A stretch of DNA of 64,000 bases from Aurantibacter_A sp965215845 (lineage in GTDB: Bacteria > Bacteroidota > Bacteroidia > Flavobacteriales > Flavobacteriaceae), in NCBI GenBank assembly GCA_965215845.1, contig CBDCEL010000004.1, positions 1,178,001-1,242,000 of the forward strand, in the 5' to 3' direction. The notes beneath the pieces are model-generated. The model saw only the letters and a list, made by a program, of their open reading frames with translations. It made no database searches and was not told where the DNA came from. Positions 17,504 to 25,549 of this stretch are shown here, in pieces (the stretch's first letter is position 1; each line of letters begins with the position of its first letter). The translations under genes and the position numbers were made by a program.

Positions 17504-18208
17504 ATGAAGATCCAAAATCCCCGCATAAGTATTATTATTCCCGTGTTGAACGAGGAAACCTGTATTGCGAAAATCGTTGGGTTTTTGAGGGAGAACAGCC
17601 ATTCAAAAAACATCAAAGAAGTTATAATTGTCGATGGGGGCAGTTCAGATGGCACCGTAGCAATTGCCTCAAAATTGGAAGCCCATTTGGTTCGTTCCTC
17701 ACGGGGCCGGGCAAAGCAAATGAATTCCGGCGCAAAATTCGCCACAGGCGATATTCTATACTTTCTACATGTAGACACTTTACCTCCGCCCAATTTTGAC
17801 GTCCACATTTTAGAGGCAATCGATAAAGGCCACACAGCAGGATGTTTCCGTATGAAATTTGATAGCCGCAGCAGGTTCCTGGCCTTTTTTGCCTGGTGCA
17901 CCCGATTGAACTATAAAATCTGTCGGGGTGGAGACCAGTCACTGTTCATATCAAAATCACTATTTGGGCATATGGGGGGCTTCAATGAAGATTATGTGGT
18001 CTATGAAGACAACGAGTTTACCGATCGCTTATATGAAGTGGTCGATTTTAAGATTCTGCCAAGGCATGTCTTGACCTCGGCAAGACGGTATGAACAGAAA
18101 GGAGAGGTCAAGCTTCAATACCATTTCGGAATGATGCACCTTAAAAATTACATGGGTGCCGGACCCGAAAAACTCTATGAATATTACTCAAGGAAGATTG
18201 CCCTCTAA
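17504..18208 (+). CDS. TIGR04283-type arsenosugar biosynthesis glycosyltransferase (GT2)
   Basis: A 234-residue GT-A family 2 transferase with ISIIIPVLNEE at the N-terminus, EVIIVDGGSSDGT, ILYFLHVDTLPP (the Asp motif), and GGDQSLFISKSLF followed by YEDNEF. It matches the transferase group found in arsenosugar clusters. It follows arsM closely and ends in a 4-base overlap with the convergent amidase gene. The acceptor is unknown; glycosylation of a dimethylarsinoyl-ribose is the expected reaction from context. Confidence 0.88.
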   Translation: MKIQNPRISIIIPVLNEETCIAKIVGFLRENSHSKNIKEVIIVDGGSSDGTVAIASKLEAHLVRSSRGRAKQMNSGAKFATGDILYFLHVDTLPPPNFDVHILEAIDKGHTAGCFRMKFDSRSRFLAFFAWCTRLNYKICRGGDQSLFISKSLFGHMGGFNEDYVVYEDNEFTDRLYEVVDFKILPRHVLTSARRYEQKGEVKLQYHFGMMHLKNYMGAGPEKLYEYYSRKIAL

Positions 18209-19272
18209 CGGATCCGTCCGATTTCGCCACTTTCAAAATCCATGATGACCCCCTCTGAAATCCATTTGGCCAAGGCTTGGCGGTTATCCGATTGAAGTAT
18301 TCGTTTTTGGTCTTTCTTGTTTCTGATGTTTCCGATTTCGATATAGGCCATCGCGGGATACGTATTTTTTACCATATACAGCCCCCGATCTCCAAACGTA
18401 CCCGTATATTTTCTATTGGGCTGATACTTCTTATATTTTTTTCGAAACGTTTTATGAATGTTCTCTGCCAATTTCTTTCCGTTCTTGCTCTTTTCATGGT
18501 GATAGAAAAAGACATCGATATTCTGGCCCTTACTTCGACTATCGACGTGGGTAACGATCAATCGCTGAAACTTACCCCTATTCTTTCTATGTAGTTCATT
18601 GACGATATCGACACGCTGCTTAAGCCTGGCCACTTGGTTCAACGGTATTTTTTTGTTTTTGTAAGCGACTTCGTCATGGTCAATTTTCAAAATACGTTCA
18701 TCACGAATACCATCGTTCGGATCACGAATGATAACATAGACCTGTGCCCCATGCGCAAGTAACTCTTTGGCCAACCGAAGCGTTATATCGTAAGCATATT
18801 CATCCTCTGCAATCGATTTTCCGCCATAAACGGCCATCGCTCCCGGATCAGGTCCGCCATGGCCAGAAACCAAGTAGTAAACAGCGCCCTTGAGTCTTTC
18901 GCTTTTTGCTATGACCGTGGAATGTTTGTCCCCAAAAATTTCATACTCTTTACTTTCGATTTTCTTGATTTTCGTCGCTTGTTTCTGAATGGAATCGACA
19001 ACGGGGACCGTATCCAATTTTAGAGGGGGAATACGATAGCTTCTACCGGCATAGAGGTGTACACTATCCCTCAGGTTATCCATGTTCATTGCGATAAAAT
19101 CATCATAATGGTCATAGGGATTTACGCCTTGTTTTCTGAGTAGGGAAAGAATACCATCTCCCCTTTCCGCCTTTACAACGATTAAAGAATCTTGCGCGAA
19201 AAGTTGGCCATTGAAGAGGATGGCCAAAACCAAAATGGCCTTCGAACTGATCTTAAAATAACGTGCGCTCAT
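18205..19272 (-). CDS. N-acetylmuramoyl-L-alanine amidase (Amidase_3) with LysM-like N-domain
   Basis: About 355 residues from the ATG at 19272, where a signal peptide begins (MSARYFKISSKAILVLAILF, cleavage near LFAQ); the longer frame from 19350 adds 26 unlikely residues. An N-terminal LysM-like region (about 25-85: GDGILSLLRKQGVNPYD...GRSYRIP) precedes the zinc amidase domain. Probable ligands and catalytic residues are in VSGHGGPDPGA, AEDEYAYD, THVDSR and YIEIGN. It would cleave peptide stems from peptidoglycan. The stop codon overlaps that of the convergent glycosyltransferase. Confidence 0.87.
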   Translation of the reverse strand: MSARYFKISSKAILVLAILFNGQLFAQDSLIVVKAERGDGILSLLRKQGVNPYDHYDDFIAMNMDNLRDSVHLYAGRSYRIPPLKLDTVPVVDSIQKQATKIKKIESKEYEIFGDKHSTVIAKSERLKGAVYYLVSGHGGPDPGAMAVYGGKSIAEDEYAYDITLRLAKELLAHGAQVYVIIRDPNDGIRDERILKIDHDEVAYKNKKIPLNQVARLKQRVDIVNELHRKNRGKFQRLIVTHVDSRSKGQNIDVFFYHHEKSKNGKKLAENIHKTFRKKYKKYQPNRKYTGTFGDRGLYMVKNTYPAMAYIEIGNIRNKKDQKRILQSDNRQALAKWISEGVIMDFESGEIGRIR

Positions 19273-19414
19273 CAAAATCCTTTTCAATGGGAATTCAAAA
19301 ACAATGCCTAAAAGAAATTGCCTCACAACAAAATTACACAAGGAAAACAAATTCAGAAAGAAGCCCGAAAAATTTAGTTAACCACTTATTCAACAAAATG
19401 TCTTTGAGAACCTT

Positions 19415-19444
19415 TTGTGCATAAGTAGAAAATCATTAATATTG
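19415..19444 (+). promoter_or_regulatory. Flavobacterial promoter of the tetR-iorAB unit
   Basis: TTG at 19415-19417, 19 bases, then TAATATTG at 19437-19444 (one mismatch to TAnnTTTG). The predicted start is near 19450, inside the palindrome at 19444-19459. Confidence 0.65.
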
Positions 19445-19459
19445 TGAGTGATTACTCAC
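19444..19459. promoter_or_regulatory. Probable TetR operator
   Basis: GTGAGTGATTACTCAC, a 16-bp inverted repeat with perfect 6-bp arms GTGAGT/ACTCAC. It overlaps the promoter -7 box and predicted transcription start and ends 6 bases before the ATG of the TetR gene. TGAGT-N4-ACTCA is a form typical of TetR-family sites. Repressor binding here would block its own operon. Confidence 0.65.
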
Positions 19460-19465
19460 TATCGA

Positions 19466-19987
19466 ATGTCTGAACGAAAACAGAAAATTCTCGAGGTAGC
19501 ATTGGAATTATTTGCCAATGACGGTTACGCAGCAACCTCGACGAATAAAATTGCCAGGGAGTCGGGCGTTTCTGAAGGGTTGATTTTCAGGCATTACCGC
19601 AATAAGCAGGGCCTGTTGCTGGCCTTGGTGGAGGAAGCCGCCGAAAAAATCCGTAAACTGATTGCGCCCATTTTAGATGAAGAGAATCCGAAAAAAGTAC
19701 TTGAAATGGCAATTGAGATTCCATTTTCAATTCCTCAAAAGAATTATGATTTCTGGAGGCTACAGTTCAAACTGAAATGGGAAAAAGATTATGTGGACAT
19801 TGGTAAAATGAAGCCCTTGTTGAATAAGCTTGAGGACGCGTTTTCAAAACTGGGTCATTCAGAGCCCCAAAAAGAAGCTGAAATCTTGAACCATATTATT
19901 GAAAGCATTTCGGTCGGAATATTAAGGGATGGCAAAAAGAGTCAAATGGCATTAAAGGAATTTCTATTAAAAAAATATCAGCACTAA
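19466..19987 (+). CDS. TetR/AcrR family transcriptional regulator
   Basis: 173 residues from the ATG at 19466; a GTG at 19448 is in frame but lies inside the operator palindrome. The N-terminal helix-turn-helix (about residues 5-50: ILEVALELFANDGYAATSTNKIARESGVSEGLIFRHY) is canonical. The C-terminal ligand domain is short and not assigned. One base separates its stop from the diheme cytochrome gene, so it is first in an operon with the molybdoenzyme genes and probably controls it through the upstream palindrome. Confidence 0.9.
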   Translation: MSERKQKILEVALELFANDGYAATSTNKIARESGVSEGLIFRHYRNKQGLLLALVEEAAEKIRKLIAPILDEENPKKVLEMAIEIPFSIPQKNYDFWRLQFKLKWEKDYVDIGKMKPLLNKLEDAFSKLGHSEPQKEAEILNHIIESISVGILRDGKKSQMALKEFLLKKYQH

Positions 19988-19988
19988 C

Positions 19989-20612
19989 ATGGACATGAAA
20001 AAAAGAAGTTTTTACTATTTCATCGCACTGATATTGGTAACCTCCTTGGTCTTAAAAGCGGGATATTTCAAACCGCTGACGAACATTTACAGCGCGCCCA
20101 TCGAAACTGAGTCAAACAACACCAACGACCATGAAGCTTTTCATAAAATGATGGATGTACTGACCCATGAAAGATGTATCAATTGTCATCCGAGCGATCA
20201 TATCCCGAAACAAGGCGATGATAGCCATCCGCATTACTTTGGCATGTCACGGGGGGAAGAAAATATGGGATTTGATGCTACAAAGTGTACCACCTGCCAC
20301 CAAAATGACAACAATCCGTATTCCGGTGTACCGGGTGCTCCCGAATGGTCATTGGCCCCAGACAAAATGAAATGGGAAGGGCTGACCCGAGCCGAAATCG
20401 CCCGATCCATGCTGAACAAAGAAAACAATGGGAATCTCAACCATGAGGAATTGGTGCACCACTTGACCGAACACGCTCTTGTTCTGTGGGCGTGGAATCC
20501 TGGCGTGGACGCCGAGGGTGTAGAAAGGGAAAAGCCCCCGGTACCTTTGGATGAATACCGAAAAGCCGTACATGAATGGTTCGAGAATGGGGCGATAATC
20601 CCTGAGGAATAA
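19989..20612 (+). CDS. Exported diheme cytochrome c-like protein
   Basis: A 207-residue protein. It has an N-terminal membrane or signal helix (about 8-25) and two heme-binding motifs, CINCH (63-67) and CTTCH (100-104). Many Met and His residues could be distal ligands. It is placed directly between the regulator and iorA, so it is the likely electron acceptor of the molybdenum hydroxylase in the periplasm. In related oxidoreductases the acceptor cytochrome is often encoded alongside. Confidence 0.87.
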   Translation: MDMKKRSFYYFIALILVTSLVLKAGYFKPLTNIYSAPIETESNNTNDHEAFHKMMDVLTHERCINCHPSDHIPKQGDDSHPHYFGMSRGEENMGFDATKCTTCHQNDNNPYSGVPGAPEWSLAPDKMKWEGLTRAEIARSMLNKENNGNLNHEELVHHLTEHALVLWAWNPGVDAEGVEREKPPVPLDEYRKAVHEWFENGAIIPEE

Positions 20613-20635
20613 AAACACGATTTAAACACTATATT

Positions 20636-21166
20636 ATGCAAATATCATTTTCCATTAACGATACCCGACAAACCGTTGAAGTGGCAGACGAAAATACACC
20701 GCTACTTTGGGTCATTCGTGATATGTTTGACCTGAAGGGAACAAAATTCGGCTGTGGAAAAGCCGCCTGCGGCGCTTGTACCCTTCATGTCGATGGCGAG
20801 GCGATTCGCTCTTGTTCGTATGCCATAAAATTTGCTGAAGGTAAAAATGTTACGACCATCGAAGGGCTCGGGAATAAAGAGAACCCCCATCCCGTGCAGC
20901 AGGCCTGGGTAGAGGAGGTCGTTCCACAATGCGGCTATTGTCAACCCGGTTTTATAATGGCAACGGCTGCCTTATTGAACAAGAATCCCAATCCTACGGA
21001 TGAGGATATCGACAAAAACATCATTAATATTTGTAGATGTGGCACCTATTACCGCATGCGAAAGGCAATTCATCGCGCCGCGGAATTACACTCCGAATCA
21101 AGTCATACTGGGCGCCCGCCTGCCGAGTCGGCAGACAGTCGAAGTACGAAAACTCAAAACTCCTAG
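20636..21166 (+). CDS. iorA: (2Fe-2S) subunit of isoquinoline 1-oxidoreductase-like molybdenum hydroxylase
   Basis: A 176-residue iron-sulfur subunit. The plant-type [2Fe-2S] cluster ligands are Cys40, 45, 48 and 60 (FGCGKAACGACTL...RSC). The second cluster is held by Cys99, 102, 133 and 135 (QCGYCQPG...NICRCG). The core ends near residue 152. The last 20 or so residues are low complexity (HTGRPPAESADSRSTKTQNS) and are encoded by a dispersed palindromic repeat. It is 3 bases before iorB. The xanthine-dehydrogenase FAD subunit is absent, as expected for this group. Confidence 0.9.
   Translation: MQISFSINDTRQTVEVADENTPLLWVIRDMFDLKGTKFGCGKAACGACTLHVDGEAIRSCSYAIKFAEGKNVTTIEGLGNKENPHPVQQAWVEEVVPQCGYCQPGFIMATAALLNKNPNPTDEDIDKNIINICRCGTYYRMRKAIHRAAELHSESSHTGRPPAESADSRSTKTQNS
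21120..21134. repeat. Dispersed palindrome inside the iorA 3' end
   Basis: CTGCCGA-g-TCGGCAG palindrome. With the following bases it shares TCGGCAGACAG and GTCGAAGTACGAA with the intergenic repeat at 49826-49922. It lies in the region coding the extra C-terminal tail of IorA. Confidence 0.55.
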
Positions 21167-21169
21167 GTC

Positions 21170-23329
21170 ATGGGCGAGAAAAAAAACAAGAAAATTTCAA
21201 GGCGCAAGTTCTTGGTCAGGGGCGGTCTGGGTACCGTCGGTGTTTTGGCGGTGGGTTCCTATATTTTTAGAAATCCGATTCGACGATCTATTTTGGGCAT
21301 GGCCAATATGGCCGAACCACCTTATATGGGTGAGACCGATAATCCCATGCTTTGGTTTGAAATCACCAAAGACAACAAAGTACTGTTACATTCCCCTAAA
21401 GTTGAGATGGGCCAAGGAACCTTCACGAGCCTTGCCCAAATGGCGGCCGATGAACTGGAAGTGTCGATCGAAAATATCGAAGTGGTGCATGCGACCTCCG
21501 CCACCGGCAATATCGATGGCATGAGCACTGGCGGAAGCACCTCTGTAGCCGGATTATGGGACCCCTTACGTGAATTGGCGGCCACCATGAGGGAGATGGT
21601 CAAAGGCGAAGCAGCCAAAAAATTAGGTGTCGCGGAGGCGAGCTTAATGGTCAAAAATGGAATTGTCACCGGTAACGGAAAATCAATGACCTATGCCGAG
21701 GTTGTTGATGGGGTAACCCAGTGGGATGTGCCCGATACACCACCGTTAAAACCCTTAAAGGATTATAAATATATTGGTAAGCCGGTCGCCCGGGTCGATT
21801 TGGGGGCAAAGGTTTATGGCGAACCCATATTCGGAATGGACGCCCAATTGCCCGGAATGTTATATGGCGCTGTGGTGCGCCCGACCAAAATTGGGGCGAA
21901 ATTCATAAGTGCAGACATATCGGCCGCCTCGACGATGCCCGGTGTGGTAAAGATTATCGAAGAGGATGATTTTGTCGGAGTCGTGGCCAATACGTTGATC
22001 GAGGCGGAAAATGCCAAAAATGCGATCAAAGTGCAGTGGGATGCCCCGATCAATTTAAGTACTGCTGATATTACCAATATGATGACCGTAGGTAATGGGG
22101 GTACAACCATTATCCAAAAGGAAGGGGATGAAATTGAGGAGAGTGCGGAAGTAATAGAAATGGAATTCCGGAGTCCCCTTGGGGCACACGCCCAAATTGA
22201 ACCGAACGGTGTATTGGCCTCGGTCGAAGGTGACAAAGCGATCATAAAGATATCCACTCAGGTTGTCGGAATCACGCGAAAGGAAGTAGCGGAACGGTTA
22301 GGGTTGGAGGAAGAAAATGTAAACGTGATCCCCACTTTCTTGGGAGGCGGATTTGGCAGACGTTTACACACACCACATGCCGTGCAGGCAGCTGTAATGG
22401 CAAAAGCGGTTGGCAAACCTGTCAAATATTTTTTCAGTCGAAAGGAGGAATTTCAGCACGATATGTTCAGGCCCCCAACCCATCATGTACTCAAAGGGAA
22501 ACTTAGTTCCAATGGCAAGCTCGAAAATCTGGAACATCATTTTGTAAGTGGGGATGTCGGCAACAATTCGGCCTTGGTTCCCGGTATCGTTCCTACCGTG
22601 CTGGGTGCTGATATAGGTTCTATTCGCGGTGGATTCATTCAATACACCGGAGTTCCGAATTACAGATCTGTCTATTGGCATGTAAAGCTACCCTTTGCTA
22701 CCAGCTTTTGGCGCAGTCTAGGATTATTGGCCAATACCTTTGCCATTGAAAGTTTTATGGATGAAATGGCTGTAAAGGCCGGAAAGAGCGCGGTTGATTT
22801 CCGTTTGGAGCATATAGCAGATGACGAGGCCGGAATCCGCTTGAAAAAAACAATCAAAGCTGCCGCAGAAAAGGCAAACTATACCGAAGAAGTGGCCAAC
22901 GGACGTGCCATGGGATTCGCCGCTTCGGTCGATGCCGGAACCCCCTGCGCCCAAGTGGCCGAAGTTTCTGTTGAAGGCAATGAGATAAAAGTCCATAAGG
23001 TCACGGTAGCCTTGGATCCGGGTATAGCCGTCAACCCAGACCAGGTAAGGGCACAATGCGAAGGTTGCATTATCATGGGCATGAGTGCTGCAATACACGA
23101 ACAGATGTTTGTTGCCGAAGGAGAGCTACGTCCGGTAATCTACGGCCCGTACCAAATGGCCCTGATGAAGCATTCACCCCGTGAAATCGATGTCGTTTTG
23201 TTACAGGGAATCGATAGGCCGGGACCTGTCGGAGAACCTCCATTGGGCCCTATCGGAGCGGCGGTCGCCAATGCCGTTTTTCGGTTGACGGGCAAGCGAT
23301 TGACCGAATTGCCCTTGAAATTGACCTAG
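21170..23329 (+). CDS. iorB: Molybdopterin-dependent oxidoreductase large subunit (IorB-like)
   Basis: A 719-residue protein. A twin-arginine signal (SRRKFLVRG, residues 10-18) exports the folded enzyme. The xanthine-oxidase-type molybdopterin domains follow, with VEMGQGTFTSLAQMAADEL, GGGFGRRL, and the C-terminal GEPPLGPIGAAVANAVF carrying the probable catalytic Glu. Members hydroxylate N-heterocycles or oxidise aldehydes; the substrate here is unknown. Co-transcribed with iorA and the cytochrome. Its last 39 bases have a diverged copy at 25308-25346. Confidence 0.9.
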   Translation: MGEKKNKKISRRKFLVRGGLGTVGVLAVGSYIFRNPIRRSILGMANMAEPPYMGETDNPMLWFEITKDNKVLLHSPKVEMGQGTFTSLAQMAADELEVSIENIEVVHATSATGNIDGMSTGGSTSVAGLWDPLRELAATMREMVKGEAAKKLGVAEASLMVKNGIVTGNGKSMTYAEVVDGVTQWDVPDTPPLKPLKDYKYIGKPVARVDLGAKVYGEPIFGMDAQLPGMLYGAVVRPTKIGAKFISADISAASTMPGVVKIIEEDDFVGVVANTLIEAENAKNAIKVQWDAPINLSTADITNMMTVGNGGTTIIQKEGDEIEESAEVIEMEFRSPLGAHAQIEPNGVLASVEGDKAIIKISTQVVGITRKEVAERLGLEEENVNVIPTFLGGGFGRRLHTPHAVQAAVMAKAVGKPVKYFFSRKEEFQHDMFRPPTHHVLKGKLSSNGKLENLEHHFVSGDVGNNSALVPGIVPTVLGADIGSIRGGFIQYTGVPNYRSVYWHVKLPFATSFWRSLGLLANTFAIESFMDEMAVKAGKSAVDFRLEHIADDEAGIRLKKTIKAAAEKANYTEEVANGRAMGFAASVDAGTPCAQVAEVSVEGNEIKVHKVTVALDPGIAVNPDQVRAQCEGCIIMGMSAAIHEQMFVAEGELRPVIYGPYQMALMKHSPREIDVVLLQGIDRPGPVGEPPLGPIGAAVANAVFRLTGKRLTELPLKLT

Positions 23330-23568
23330 GCATATACATATTGGCAATTGCTTAATTAAAAATTAGGACGTGCCAGAAAGCCATATAATCCATGAGATGG
23401 CCTAAGGCAGTTCTTGATTGTTAATGTTGGCCTGCAACGGCACTACCGAACATATTATGCAAATAGACAGGTATCCAGTTCAAATAACTCCTATTAAAAC
23501 CTAAGCATTTGTAACTTCTTATTTTTTGGTCAGTCTTTATATAGAGTCCAATACTCTAAAATACGGAC

Positions 23569-25299
23569 ATGAAAATAATATTGAGTTCTATTTTCCTGCT
23601 GATCACGTTTTGTAATAGCACAAGTCAAGGTATCAAATCGACCGATAAAAGCGGTAAATATGAAGTCCAGGATGTTCTGATCAAAACACGGGATGGAGCA
23701 ACGATTTCAGCAATTGTCGTCAAGGAAAAAGGAGCAACAAAACCGCAACCCGTAATACTTCAATATACCATTTACGCCAGAGACAATGATGTCAAGTCAT
23801 TAAAGGAATCGGTAGATAAAGGATATATCGGTATGATGGCATACTCCCGGGGAAAACATCACAGCCCGGACGAAATATGGCCCTATGAAAACGACGCCAA
23901 TGACGCCTACGATGTGATAGACTGGATCAGCAAACAAAAATGGTCTGATGGAAATGTGGGAATGTTCGGAGGCAGTTATAACGGCTTCACACAATGGGCC
24001 GCAACCAAAAAATTACACCCGGCCTTAAAAACTATTGTCCCATACGTGGCCAATAGGCCCGGAATGGGCTTGCCCATGGAAAATAACATATTCATCAACC
24101 CCAATTATGAATGGGCCTTTTATGTTGGCAACAATAAGTATCTGGATACGATAGCAGGGAACGATAGACAACGTTCTCTGGAAATGCAAAACAAATGGTG
24201 GGAAACAGGGGTCGCCTATAAAAAGATGGATAGCATTGATAAAAGGCCGAACAAGTGGTTTCAACGATGGATTAGCCACCCGTCATTTGATGGGTATTGG
24301 CAAAAAATGGCACCATATAAGGAAGATTTTGCACAAATCGATATTCCCGTTCTTACGATCGATGGATACTATAACGACTCACAAAACTCGAGTTTATATT
24401 ATTTAAGGGAACACTACAAGTACAATCCGAAGGCTGAACATTATTTGATTATTGGCCCTTATGGCCATTTTGGCGCTCAAAGGGGAGGCTTTCCCGAAGT
24501 AAATGGTTATAAAGTGGACGAGGACGCGCTGATCGACACCAATGAAATTACGTATCAATGGTTCGATTATATTTTTAAGCAGGGAGCAAAACCAAAAATA
24601 CTCAAGGACAAAATAAACTATCAGGTAATGGGCGCGAACGAATGGCGAAGTGCTCCCACTATTGAAAAAGTGAACAATGAATATCTCAAACTCTATTTAA
24701 CAAATGAAAAATCGGAGGGTTTCCATTTTCTAAAACCGGAAAAACCAGAAGAAGATACCTATATCGGTCAAGTGGTCGACTTTGCGGATAGGGACAAATG
24801 GCATAATCTCAACTATTATCCCTACCCTATCATAATGGAGGAACTCAACACCAGACGCGGAGTTTTTTTTATAAGCAAGCCCATACAGGAGCCCCTTTTG
24901 GTCAATGGTTCCTTCAAGGGTGAAATAATGGCCAGTATCAGTAAAAAAGATATGGATGTTGGCATCACATTATTTGAATTGACGCCCAGCGGAGAATATT
25001 TCCATTTATCATATATCGTCTTTCGCGCGAGCTACGCAAAAGACATAGCAAAAAGAAACTTGTTAACACCAAATGTCAAGCAAACTATTCCATTTACAAA
25101 TACACACTTTGTGAGCAAACGATTGGAAAAGGGCAGTCGATTGGTGGTAGCTTTGGATGTCAACAAGAACCCGTTTTCCCAACTGAATTATGGCACAGGC
25201 AAAGATGTAAGTGAAGAAACCATAAAGGATGGCAAAGAGCCCTTAGAAATAAAATGGCACAATAGCAGCTATGTAAAGATTCCTGTTTGGAAGGATTAA
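23569..25299 (+). CDS. CocE/NonD family secreted hydrolase (X-Pro dipeptidyl-peptidase type)
   Basis: A 576-residue protein with a short N-terminal signal ending near NSTSQ. An alpha/beta-hydrolase domain follows, with nucleophile elbow GGSYNGF and catalytic His region PYGHFGAQRGG. A C-terminal jelly-roll domain (about 390-570) is typical of the CocE/X-Pro dipeptidyl-peptidase family. Likely activity is acyl-ester, amide or X-Pro peptide hydrolysis. It begins 240 bases after iorB, and a remnant of an iorB 3' end follows it, suggesting this gene came in by rearrangement. The 240-base gap before it holds only an AGAGT/ACTCT hairpin near 23540. Confidence 0.85.
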   Translation: MKIILSSIFLLITFCNSTSQGIKSTDKSGKYEVQDVLIKTRDGATISAIVVKEKGATKPQPVILQYTIYARDNDVKSLKESVDKGYIGMMAYSRGKHHSPDEIWPYENDANDAYDVIDWISKQKWSDGNVGMFGGSYNGFTQWAATKKLHPALKTIVPYVANRPGMGLPMENNIFINPNYEWAFYVGNNKYLDTIAGNDRQRSLEMQNKWWETGVAYKKMDSIDKRPNKWFQRWISHPSFDGYWQKMAPYKEDFAQIDIPVLTIDGYYNDSQNSSLYYLREHYKYNPKAEHYLIIGPYGHFGAQRGGFPEVNGYKVDEDALIDTNEITYQWFDYIFKQGAKPKILKDKINYQVMGANEWRSAPTIEKVNNEYLKLYLTNEKSEGFHFLKPEKPEEDTYIGQVVDFADRDKWHNLNYYPYPIIMEELNTRRGVFFISKPIQEPLLVNGSFKGEIMASISKKDMDVGITLFELTPSGEYFHLSYIVFRASYAKDIAKRNLLTPNVKQTIPFTNTHFVSKRLEKGSRLVVALDVNKNPFSQLNYGTGKDVSEETIKDGKEPLEIKWHNSSYVKIPVWKD

Positions 25300-25346
25300 T
25301 GAGCAGAAGCAAGCAATTGACCGAATTGCCTTTGAAATTGCCCTAA
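25299..25346 (+). pseudogene. Fossil of an iorB 3' end
   Basis: The segment 25308-25346 matches the last 39 bases of iorB (23291-23329) at 34 positions, in the same reading frame and ending in a stop. It encodes SKQLTELPLKLP against GKRLTELPLKLT. It directly follows the CocE-type gene. Either a second iorB-like gene once stood here and was deleted, or the CocE segment entered by recombination that duplicated the 3' end. Too short to be functional. Confidence 0.7.
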
Positions 25347-25549
25347 CGATCAATCTTGAAAATTCTAAAGAGGACATATAGTAATTCCTCCTTTGCTTGA
25401 TTTTTGGAAGTGTTCTATAAAAAGGCCTTTCTCCTTAGCTGAATTTTATCCCTATTAAACCGCTTATTCTTCCAGTTCGGGATTTTTCACTTTTATGCTC
25501 TCTTGGATAAAACCATCTTGTGGGCATAACATCAAAAAAACGAACAGTT

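Noticed and set aside
17491..17942. Two long minus-strand ORFs opposite the TIGR04283-type transferase
   Set aside because: They are shadows of a clear glycosyltransferase frame and have no domain or start-site support.
23330..25298. Hydrolase segment as a mobile island with att sites
   Set aside because: The flanking match is only the 3' end of iorB with five mismatches, and no recombinase or transposase is present. An old rearrangement is more likely.
25520..25549. GTG start for the serine hydrolase
   Set aside because: It adds ten residues before a clear signal peptide that begins at the ATG at 25550.
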